From: Gnetum montanum
Taxonomy: Eukaryota > Streptophyta > Gnetopsida > Gnetales > Gnetaceae
DNA length: 64,000 nucleotides
Assembly (NCBI GenBank): GCA_015680685.1
Contig: MNCI01020127.1
Coordinates: 366,132-430,131, forward strand
Reading direction: 5' to 3'
Of this stretch, positions 46,011 through 55,500 are shown in pieces. Every line of letters begins with the position of its first letter. The stretch's first letter is position 1. The notes beneath the pieces are model-generated. The model did no database searches, was not told where the DNA came from, and was given only the letters and a program-made list of their open reading frames with translations. Position numbers and translations under genes: made by a program.

Positions 46011-46019
46011 GAAGAAAAG

Positions 46020-46732
46020 CCATCTCATAGTCGAAGAAGGCATAGTGTTGGAACATAAAATCTCCTAGAAAGGTATAGATGTAGATCCTAAAAATATTAG
46101 AGTCATACAAAATATCACTCAAAAGCCATAGATAGTAAAATATGTGAGATCATTCTTAGGCCACACAGGATATTATAGAAGATTCATAGAAAACTTCTCA
46201 AAGATAGAAAAATGACTTGTAGAACTCACAAAGAAAGATACACCCTTCAAGTGGACAGAGTCATGTGAAAAGGCATTCAAAGCTCTAAAGTAGAAATTAG
46301 TAGAGACACCAATCCTTTAAGCTCCATATTGGTCCAGACCTTTTCACATCATGACTGATGCGTTTAACTTTATGCTTGGTTCAATACTCACATAATTGGA
46401 TGATCAAAAGAGACCTTACTACATACATTGTGCTAATAGCAGCATTACTAGAGCATAATTAAATTACACCACAATATAAAAGGAGCTAATGGCTATGGTG
46501 TATGCACTTGAAAAATTTAGAAATTATGTGCTCAAGTATTAGATTTATGTCCACACCAATCATAGTACCATCCGATTTCTTATGAACAAACTAGTGGTCA
46601 ATCCTAGAGTGATAAGATGGCTCATTATCTTACAAGAATTTGACATCATGATGATCAACAAAAAGGGAATAGAAAATGTGATAGCTAATCATCTATCAAG
46701 GCTAATATGGGATCCCAAAAATTGAGCAGAAC
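46020..46732 (+). pseudogene. RNase H of D, cut by E
   Basis: The RT thumb has F-L-G-H-T-G-Y-Y-R-R-F-I-E-N-F-S-K (46150-46205). RNase H starts at H-I-M-T-D-A-F-N-F near 46345, keeping the Asp of the entry motif; K-E-L-M-A-M-V-Y-A-L-E-K-F-R near 46480-46520 and V-H-T-N-H-S-T-I-R-F near 46550 follow. It ends N-H-L-S-R-L near 46685, where E is inserted. The coding sequence resumes at 54150 with integrase. Confidence 0.8.
46728..46732. repeat. Left target-site duplication of E (AGAAC)
   Basis: AGAAC lies before the E LTR and is repeated exactly at 54145-54149. Confidence 0.9.
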
Positions 46733-47758
46733 TGATGAGTGGCGAGGTACCCCTACACTCAACCATACGAATACGAGCGTGCACGCGCGATTTGGTCGAA
46801 CTCCGCAGACTAAATGCCTTAACGCCACAAGAAACACTTGGGGTTAATCATTCGTTGTCTTCCCAGGCTTGCTTGTATGTGTCATGGTGTATGGTTAAGC
46901 AAGTCTAAGGTATGTGATTTTTTTGGTATTTTTTGCTTTATCTCCTAAGCTATGAGGGAAAGGGTTGAGAAGCTAACTAACTCTAACTAATGTCCTAAGT
47001 CTAAATTAACTAGCGTCAGCATCCGTTCCCACTTACCGGACACACCCTGAACTATGCAACTGCAGCTTACCAAACGCTAATCGTTACTGGGATCGCCACA
47101 CGTAACGCAAGTGCTCGAAGTGGTCGTACTGAGGCACCTATTTAGCCTACGTGTGATAAGCAGCCGATTCCTTAGCCAGCCGTACACACCCGTGGGTGCT
47201 CGTAACTAAGTCGTACTTATCACACGATCTAGCCTAGCAATGAGCAGCCGATTCCTCAACTAGCCGTACACATTGGACCCTGGAGTTACCAAGCGCAGAA
47301 TCCTGGAATACGCTACTGGGTTACCAAGCAGCCAATGCTCGTAATTGAGTCGTACTCATGCATTGCGTCAAGCAGCCGATTCCTTGACTAGCCGTACACG
47401 TCCGTAGACGCTCGTAATCAAGTCGTACTTGAACGCACTAGGAAAGCAGTAAATGAAAGCAATAAATGAAACCACGTGCTGCAAGGTTTATCCAATCAAG
47501 TTCGTCTTTATTGCCGTACACAACTTGGGTTCAGGTTACAAGCTGCTCGAATAAAGAGCCGTTCACTCTAGGACTCCTACTGCGGGCACATGGGGAAAAA
47601 TTCTAACTCTGGAGTGATCAATCTGCCAGAGCTTCGCTACACTAGCCAGGATTGGGAAATGAAGGGAGTGCCGCCTCTTATTTATAGATATGGCAGTGGG
47701 ACGCAATATCGCAGGGGGAGACGCGATATCGCGGCCCAGTGCAAGTCGCGTCTCATCA
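46733..47758 (-). repeat. 3' LTR of E
   Basis: On the plus strand it begins TGATGAGTGGCGAGG and ends GCGTCTCATCA; the transcription sense is minus. The U3 (right end) has two palindromic motifs, GCAATATCGC (47703-47712) and CGCGATATCGCG (47722-47733), then TATAAATA (about 47681-47688). Three stem-forming modules lie at 47153-47442. The 5' LTR has one palindrome, which partly explains the length difference of 17 bp. Confidence 0.9.
47153..47442 (-). repeat. Three stem-forming modules in the E 3' LTR
   Basis: Each module has AGCAGCCGATTCC at one side and TCGTACT at the other, flanked by inverted arms. Module 1 is 47153-47223 (outer arms GTGATAAG and CTTATCAC), module 2 about 47238-47376, module 3 about 47374-47446. 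Inner arms pair as CTTAG/CTAAG, CTCAA/TTGAG and CTTGA/TCAAG. The 5' LTR has the same three at 53555-53835. C lacks the array. Confidence 0.75.
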
Positions 47759-47768
47759 TACCCCCATG
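47759..47768 (-). promoter_or_regulatory. Polypurine tract of E
   Basis: TACCCCCATG on the plus strand, that is CATGGGGGTA in element sense, directly before the 3' LTR. Identical to the tracts of C and D. Confidence 0.85.
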
Positions 47769-49781
47769 ACTGAATGAAAACTCGTCCTCGAGTTCCTTAC
47801 AATGATATCAGGTAGGTATGGGATTATTAGGGGAAATGGAACTAATGGGATGACATGTGAACGGTCTTTATTACAAGACTTGACAAAAACTGGTGTTCAT
47901 GACAACAAGGGTGAACACCTTATTACAATGACATCAGGCCACAGTTGGCAGCTGAGAGAAAAGAGGAGAGAGAATAGAAGAGAAGAAGAGAGAAGAGTCT
48001 TGTTGCTGCCAACGCCTAGATTGCGCCTTCCGTTGTCCATCCGTAAGCGCATTATCAATTCTGCTCCTTGCATAGCGGCTTCAATGCTGCTCCACTCCAA
48101 GTGTTTGCTCCAGATCCATTCCGTTGTTGTATGATGGCCATCTGCACCCACAACACAATCATATATTAGCAAGGGTAATTGAATCATTAAGTAAATCATA
48201 CCTTGCTTCGGTTTAGGTTCCTTGGCTAAGTTGTGGTATGGCTAATATGGATCTGGGAAAATGTAGATGATGACTACCGAAGGTATAGGGGTTAGGAAGA
48301 AAAACGAAAAAATCCGGGGCTTAGGATAAAAATCGAAAAATCAGGCCCCGTACCCCCATGACTAATCGCGAACCTCCGGTAGCGTTAGAATGGAAAGAGA
48401 AAAGGAAGAGGAAGGATAGGTAAAAAGGGACAACTATGGCATCAAGAAAAGGATGTCATGATGGAAATGAACAAAAAATGATAATTAATTGCAAAACGTT
48501 AAGGAAAAGAAGTTAACTAGTGTTCCAAATAGGAATGTCAGTGGGTCCTCCCCAAAGCAGGCTCATGCCCTTAATGCCCTGACAATCCCACATTCAAAGA
48601 GTCCGTAGGCTCGGGGAATGTCCTTTGGAAACAAGAGTTAAAGTCTTAACCGGAAGAATTTACCAAAAAGAAAACAAAGCATCAACTAAAGTATATACAA
48701 TGATACAACCGGCAATGAGGTGAACAATGGAGAGAAGGATGGGAAGAAGAGAAGTGGAATGGAATCCCAAGAACAAGGTGGTGTACAGCCCCTTGTGTGT
48801 TTCATGATTAATGTGACTTGGCGAATCTCATTCCAACTCTGGCCTCAAACCAACCACTTCCAGTGACTTCGCATCAATGCAGTTGGTTAAATCATCCACT
48901 TGGGTAACAAGGATGCAACTTCGAGAAGCCACCACCATTCCGACGAAACAACAGAGAGAATGGGAAGCGAGAAGGGCCTTAGTTAGAGGGAACACTTTGG
49001 TTCCATAACCAGTGCTTGTAGCCCAAATTTATTCCGTCTAAGGGGTGTGCTTTGAATCCTCACTTTTAGCTTTTTAGCTTTTTCTTCTTCTCTTTTTTCT
49101 GTTTTTCCATTTTTTTTTTTTTTTTTTTTGTTTTGTGTTTTTATGCGTGGGGACCACACCATGCAAAGACTTCTTTATTTTTATTGTCTCAGCTTCCGAT
49201 TATTGGGTTACATCGGAACGGTAAGAAAACCCAAGAAGAAAACATCCAAGCACCCAAGTGAATGACCAACACAAGAGCACCAAGTTCCCTTGAAGTCACA
49301 CCCTTTTCAAATCCTTGAGTCCTTCCTTAGTTTGAGAAATGCCCAGTCACTGGTTCGTTAAAGTTCTTATTGGAAGGGAACTGTACATTTCCAAGCCAAG
49401 GGAAACCATAGACTTGATGGATGGATGGATGAAGTGATCTCATTGCCTGCCATATCAAAAGAACATACCTTAGTATCAACAATGTAACTTAAAGGTAAAA
49501 ACCAAACATTAGCAATTAATGAAAAACAGTTCATCCCATCGGCCCGAACACTTATTGGGTGACGAATTTACATGATGGAACACACACACACACACACACA
49601 CACAAAAAGATAGAAAAATATAACGATGTTGTAAAACAAAAACAAGAAAAGTTAAAGAAATTTGTAAAACAAAAATTAGAAAAGTTAAAGAAATTGTAAA
49701 ACAAAAATGTGAAAAACAAAAACGTTGTAAAACAAAAATGTGTAAAACAAAAACTGAAAAAGAACTGAGGGCCCCATATGA
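47769..49781 (-). other. E non-coding region
   Basis: In element sense after the Gag-protease stop: a region with TTTTTGTTTTACA-like units (49770-49600), an (AC)n microsatellite (49581-49604), the CATGGTGTGG motif (near 49160), a 22-bp A/T run (49108-49129), the CTAAGGGGTGTGCTTTG block (49036-49054), the 40-bp conserved block (48540-48579), an internal PPT copy (48351-48360) and a segment conserved with C (about 48130-47980). No RT or integrase. Confidence 0.7.
49581..49604. repeat. (AC)n microsatellite
   Basis: About twelve AC units in the spacer of E. The homologous part of C has GTGTGT repeats on the other strand sense, near 27567-27590. Confidence 0.85.
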
Positions 49782-52700
49782 TTAGCATAGGTGGCCATCT
49801 CCCCCATGACTGAGTTGTGAGGGAGAGATCCGAAGTAGTGAGCGCCTATTTGAATTTCTAAGCAGTGCCCAACTTCTCCCAAATGATGATCTTAGATTCA
49901 GGGGTGGAAGTTGGCGACGCTCACGTTCCAATGTGTCTATGCCACGGTTGTTGGCATGAGTTGCCTCAGTTCGTTCCATGCATATTTGTTTGCCCTTATG
50001 AGAAGCTGTCAACCACGGGGTGTCTACTACTTCTTGTGTGGTTGCTACATACAGGCATCTTTGTTGCAGAGTTTCCTGGGCACACCTGTGACATGGAGAC
50101 ATTTCCTCCGTGTCATCACCCGATGAATCACTGTATGTGATGCATGGAACTATCCTCTTCTCGATCTTTCCACATATGTTTATCTTGGAGATTTCCAAGG
50201 AAAGATCGCGGATCCTAAGGCATGCATCTACTGTGCTTAGCCATGCCCTTCCCATTATAATTGGGAAGTCCCCTTCGTTGTTGTTAACATCGATCACTAG
50301 GAAATCCGCTGGGTAGGACCAACCACACACAGTGGTAATAACATCCTCCACTAATCCCAAGGGAATAGTGATGGACTGGTCTGCCAGCTCTAGTTGGATG
50401 TTGCTCTTCTTAAGTTGGGGCAGGTTCCAGGCGTGATACATCTTTCGCGAAATTAAGTTGACTCCGGAACCTGAGTCAAGAAGAGCTCGATGTGGTGCAT
50501 TTCCAGCGATCTGCAAATAAATAAAGGGACTCCCAGGATCAGTTAGTTTCCTGGGAAGGTGGCCTACCTTGATCCAGTCAGTTACGGTATGTGTTAACAT
50601 AACCGTATGCGTTACACTCCCTTGGACTGAAGGGTGCTCCGAAGCGTTAGTAGTTAGAGGCCTATACATGGCCTCAACCGCTTGTTGTTGCGAGAGCCTG
50701 TCTGGGCTCTTAGTTCTGAAAAAAGGTCTCTTCTTTGTACAGTTGTCGCCAGAACTAGTACCCGGTTGGATATTTACAGCTCTCGCAGCGTGACGTTGCT
50801 ACGGTTGAGGAGGAAGTTCCCCTTGCATTGTTGGAGCAGGAGGTGTTATGGGAACTACTTGAGGAAGAGGTGCGGGTGGAGTTAGAGGATGGACGGAATG
50901 TGAGATGTCTCCCGAAGGAGAAGGAGTCCTTGTGAAGTACTCTTGAGCTTGGTAGTGATGGTTGGGGGTAGCGTGACCCATAGAGTCACCTGGAGAAATT
51001 GGCTGTTGCACATAATAACCGTAAGGATTAGGCTGCTGGTAAGGGTATTGATGTGTTAGCAGTGGCATCCCCCACGACTGTGGGTATTGCCACTGCTGAT
51101 GTTGTCCAATGGGCTGTGGAGGCATTCCACTTGGATAATATGTTAGCGGTTGCTGGAATTACCTTGGGTTACCTTGTGGATAAGGCAACCTTCAGGGTGT
51201 TTGCCATTGATTAAGTCTTGGATTTAATGTATACACCCCAGACTCCTGCAGATGTGAGATAATTGGGCAACATTCCTTAGGATGGTTATAGTAGCAGACC
51301 TCACATCCACTATCATNNNNNNNNNNNNNNNNNNNNNNNNNNNNNNNNNNNNNNNNNNNNNNNNNNNNNNNNNNNNNNNNNNNNNNNNNNNNNNNNNNNN
51401 NNNNNNNNNNNNNNNNNNNNNNNNNNNNNNNNNNNNNNNNNNNNNNNNNNNNNNNNNNNNNNNNNNNNNNNNNNNNNNNNNNNNNNNNNNNNNNNNNNNN
51501 NNNNNNNNNNNNNNNNNNNNNNNNNNNNNNNNNNNNNNNNNNNNNNNNNNNNNNNNNNNNNNNNNNNNNNNNNNNNNNNNNNNNNNNNNNNNNNNNNNNN
51601 NNNNNNNNNNNNNNNNNNNNNNNNNNNNNNNNNNNNNNNNNNNNNNNNNNNNNNNNNNNNNNNNNNNNNNNNNNNNNNNNNNNNNNNNNNNNNNNNNNNN
51701 NNNNNNNNNNNNNNNNNNNNNNNNNNNNNNNNNNNNNNNNNNNNNNNNNNNNNNNNNNNNNNNNNNNNNNNNNNNNNNNNNNNNNNNNNNNNNNNNNNNN
51801 NNNNNNNNNNNNNNNNNNNNNNNNNNNNNNNNNNNNNNNNNNNNNNNNNNNNNNNNNNNNNNNNNNNNNNNNNNNNNNNNNNNNNNNNNNNNNNNNNNNN
51901 NNNNNNNNNNNNNNNNNNNNNNNNNNNNNNNNNNNNNNNNNNNNNNNNNNNNCAAGGCACAAGCATCGTGGAATGCCTATAAATGATTTTGCAGATCAGC
52001 ATTGTATCCCCCTTCAAATCGTGAGATATTATTCATGTTTAATCGCTTGATCCGATTGTCCTTTAAATGCCTTGTGGGAATCCTAACTACCTCTGTTATG
52101 TCAAGCATACTTCGGGTTATGAGTAGGGGTTCGTCATAATCGTCTCTTTCATGATGTTTATGATGTCTCCGTGGTGGTTCCCTACTCTCCCTACGTCTTT
52201 GCCCTTGTCCTAACTCCTCTCGACCTTCTTGTCGAGGCATTTCATTTTCCCTTTTACTTTTACTCTCTCCGTTATGCTCACGATGGTTACACCCAGATGT
52301 GGAAGGAGAGTGTGAATGGTGAGATGAAGGAGAAGAAGAAGGGGATCCATCACCATGGCGATGTTTCTTACCTTCTCTTCAGCTGCTTCGGCCCTGATTG
52401 TTGTAACGATCCAAGTGTCTGCCATTAGTGTGAGTAGTTGTTCCTGCCGTGAACAGTTGGTGCTCACAGGGATCAGGGCCTGGAATATGTATCGTTGATC
52501 GAAGGCCCTGATGCTTTACCTCTTCACCAGAGTGAGGAGGAGGAACATCATTTTCTAAGAAACCCATCGTGAGGGGTTCCTCGTCTCCTATTTCACTAAT
52601 GACGTGGAAGACCTTGCCCTTCAATAATGAATGTTGGCTCTCCTGCCTTGTGTCTCGAATACGTTGGGCATTTGTGGGATGATAATCCCTTATGTCATAA

Positions 52701-52990
52701 TCATCCAAAACGTATTCTGCAATGAGTTCTTGCATGTCAGTTTGTGCTAAGGCACAGAAAAGCATGGTAGGGGCAGATCTATCTGGGGGTAACACGATGT
52801 CACCTTGTAGATCTCTCCATCACAGTTGTTCATCTTGATGAAAAATAAAAGTAAATTCAGGGACATACTCATCAGGATGAGTATATGTGACCTTGGATTG
52901 TTTAGGACCTGGCTGATCTGGGTTATGCGTATGAGGCTGACCGTCTCCTGTATTGCCCTTAGGTGAGTTAATTTCGTGAGAAGAAGCCAT
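49782..52990 (-). pseudogene. Gag-protease polyprotein of E
   Basis: Starts at ATG 52990 (M-A-S-S-H-E). N-terminal Y-T-H-P-D-E-Y and F-T-F-I-F-H-Q-D, an Asp/Gln-rich part (52795-52400), a Ser/His/Arg/Glu linker, R-F-E-G-G-Y-N near 52020 before the gap. After it C-E-V-C-Y-Y-N-H-P-K-E-C-C near 51290, a Pro/Gln tail, then protease 50669-49782 with intact active site L-L-D-S-G-S-G-V-N-L-I-S and I-I-M-G-R-A-W-L. The bridge G-R-S-W-A-L-L-R-N-S-N-R-R-S leads into H-G-G-D-G-H-L-C and stop. One frame on each side of the gap, broken by about five nonsense codons. Best-kept protein in the window; enzymes for copying must come from elsewhere. Confidence 0.88.
51317..51952. other. Assembly gap (636 N)
   Basis: Run of N within gag of E. 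It covers most of the capsid-like domain. The frame differs across it, which is expected when the N count is only an estimate. C shows what is probably missing (about 25045-25795). Confidence 0.95.
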
Positions 52991-53116
52991 GTCTAATGGT
53001 TTGTTGTTTCTACCATTATTTATGTTCTTGATTAATTGATTAACCCTAAGGTTTGTGAGAGCTCACAATGATGTGAGTGATATCCCTTATGTTCAATTGA
53101 CGTGAAAAACACTTAG

Positions 53117-53135
53117 TCCCCGGCAACGGTGCAAA
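53117..53135 (-). promoter_or_regulatory. Primer-binding site of E (tRNA-Asp)
   Basis: In element sense TTTGCACCGTTGCCGGGGA, directly after the LTR end. It shares CCGTTGCCGGGGA with the tRNA-Asp site. Confidence 0.85.
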
Positions 53136-54144
53136 TGATGAGTGGCGAGGTACCCCTACACTCAACCATACAAATACGAGCATGCACGCGCGATCCGGTC
53201 GAACTCCGCAGACTAAATGCCTTAACGCCACAAGAAACACTTGGGGTTAATCATTCATTGTCTTCACAGGCTTGCTTGTATGTGTCACGGTGTATGGTTA
53301 AGCAAGTCTAAGGTATGTGATTTTTTTGGTATTTTTTGGTTTATCTCCTAAGCTATGAGGGAAAGGGTTGAGAAGCTAACTAACTCTAACTAATGTCCTA
53401 AGTCTAAATTAACTAGCGTCAGCATCCGTTCCCACTTACCGGACACACCCTGAACTATGCGACTGTGGCTACCAAACGCTAATCGTTACTGGGATCACCA
53501 CACGTAACGCAAGTGCTCGAAGTGGTCATACTGAGGCACCTATTTAGCTTAAGTGTGATAAGCAGCTGATTCCTTGGCTAGCCATACACACCCGTGGATG
53601 CTCGTAGCCAAGTCGTACTTATCACACGTTCTAGCCTAGCGATGAGTAGCCGATTCCGTAACTAGCCGTACACATTGGACTACTACTGGGATTACCAAGC
53701 GTAGATCCTGGAATACGCTACTGGGTTACCAAGCAGCCAATGCTCATAGTTAAGTCGTACTCACGCATTGCAATGAGTAGCCGATTCCTTGATTAGCTAT
53801 ACACATCCGTAGATGCTCGTAATCAAGTCGTACTCATGCGTACTAGGAAGGCAATAAATAACAACAATAATTAAAACCATGTACTGCAAGGTTTATCCAA
53901 TCAAGTTTGTCTTTATTGCCATACACAACTTGTGTTTAGGTTACAAAGTTGCTCGAATAAAGAGCCGTTCACTCTAGGACTCCTACTGCGGGCACATGGG
54001 AAAAATTCTAACTCTGGAGGGATCAAACTGCCAGAGCTTCGCTACTTCTAGCCAGGATTTGAAAATGAGGGGAGTGCCGCCTCTTATTTATAGATATGGC
54101 GGCGGACCGCGATATCGCGGCACAGTGCATGTCGCGTCTCATCA
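53136..54144 (-). repeat. 5' LTR of E
   Basis: Plus-strand ends TGATGAGTGGCGAGG and GCGTCTCATCA. A perfect 14-bp palindrome CCGCGATATCGCGG lies at 54107-54120, with TATAAATA just downstream in element sense (about 54088-54095). Three stem-forming modules lie at 53555-53835. It is very similar to the 3' LTR; differences are scattered point changes plus a few short indels. Confidence 0.9.
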
Positions 54145-54149
54145 AGAAC
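54145..54149. repeat. Right target-site duplication of E (AGAAC)
   Basis: Exact copy of 46728-46732. Confidence 0.9.
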
Positions 54150-55500
54150 TTTAATTAGAACAATTTCCCAATGAAGATCTATTTACTAAAATAGTAAAGG
54201 TTGTGAATTCAACAAAGAAGCCATGGACCATAGAATATCTAACTTATCTATCAACACAAGAGCTTCTTGTTGAATGGAGTAGAAAACAACATGAGTAATT
54301 CCTTCGCAAAGTAAAAATATATATGGAAATTAATGGAAATTTGTATAAGATCTGTGTAGATGGGCTCATCAAATGGTGTGTGCCAGAGTGTGATCAATAG
54401 AGAGTGTTACAGGATGTCCATGGAGGCCCATGTGGCCACTATGTAGGGTGCAAAATGACACTCAAGCTGATGATGGCAAGCTAGTTTTGGCCTACCTTGT
54501 TTATAGATGCCCATACTTTTGCATGATTTTGTGGATGATGCCAAAGATATGGAGGATTTACAACTAGATACAAGGGACTAGAACACTAAATATAGCCACT
54601 TGAACCTTTTGACATTTGGGAAATTGATTTTATGGGGCCCATAACATTGATGTCAAATGGATAAGGATACATCATTGTGACTATGGATTACTATAAAAAA
54701 TGGGTAGAGGTAGTAATAGTAAAAGACTATACAACAAAGAAAATTATCAAATTCTTTCAACAACACATGGTGAATAGATTTGGAGTACTATGGATGCTTA
54801 TATAAAATAATAGAACTCACTTCACTGGTGCTACATTCAAAAAGCTCATGCAACAACTTGGGGTGAACCATAAGCTAACAATACCATATCATCCCCAAGA
54901 AAATGGTTAAGCTAAAGTTACTAATTAGGAAATTACTAAAATACTTACTAGAATGGTTAGTAGGTTTAGAAAGGACTAGAGCACTAAATTGAATGATGCT
55001 CTATGGGTCTATAGTACATCATGAAAACTACCTATAGGGTACTCACCATATGAGTTAGTTTACGACAAGTTGCCAATGCTATCAATCTAAGCAGAGCTCC
55101 ACACTCTAGCTACTACCAATGAACTTGACCTTAACTTGAGCTTAGCCCAACAAGAATGACTCATGAATCTAAACCTTCTAGATGAGAATATGTTGGTAGC
55201 ACTCATGATTAGTAAAGTCCATAAGGATTACTCCAAACTTAGGCATGAAACACGGATAAGGCATATAACTATACAACTAGGTGATAGGTCCTCTACTATA
55301 ATCCTAACCATTTAACCCAAAAGGCTAAATTTTAGACACTTTAGGAGGGACCATATATTATTCAAGTCACTTATCCATTTGGTGTCTTGCATATTTACCA
55401 CATAACTTGTCCACACAAGCTCATTCTTGTTAATATCCAATAAGTCAAACCTTATTATGAATATTTCAAGTCTACCTAATCCACCGAATAGTCTTCTACC
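54150..55500 (+). pseudogene. Integrase of D
   Basis: Begins with the tether D-L-F-T-K and Y-M-E-I-N-G-N-L-Y-K near 54320. Zinc-binding region H-G-G-P-C-G-G-H-Y near 54420-54445, further Cys sites damaged. Core: D-I-W-E-I-D-F-M-G-P near 54614-54640 (first Asp), N-R-T-H-F-T-G-A near 54810 where the second Asp (D-N-G/R) is lost, H-K-L-T-I-P-Y-H-P-Q-E-N-G near 54868-54905 (Glu region). C-terminal P-I-G-Y-S-P-Y-E-L-V near 55030 and P-Y-Y-E-Y-F near 55450. Many stops. The enzyme would insert the DNA copy. Confidence 0.82.

Larger units (their letters stand above)
46733..54144 (-). mobile_element. Element E: youngest insertion, non-autonomous gypsy derivative
   Basis: A 7.4-kb element on the minus strand with two very similar LTRs of about 1.0 kb, intact-looking PBS, one Gag-protease frame, a spacer, a polypurine tract and exact AGAAC duplications. 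RT, RNase H, integrase and third ORF are missing, with the same junction form as C. Near-identity of the LTRs and few stops (about five in over 1,000 codons) make it the youngest element here. It interrupts D between RNase H and integrase. A 636-bp gap lies in gag. Confidence 0.93.

Noticed and set aside
47153-47442. CRISPR-like array in the E LTR
   Set aside because: Three imperfect repeats with variable spacing inside a plant LTR, with inverted arms and no cas genes.
49887-50140. Plus-strand frames opposite the protease of E
   Set aside because: Shadows of the 295-codon Gag-protease frame on the minus strand.
51192-52017. Several long frames over the second N-run
   Set aside because: Artefacts of the gap; only the minus frame that joins gag of E is real.
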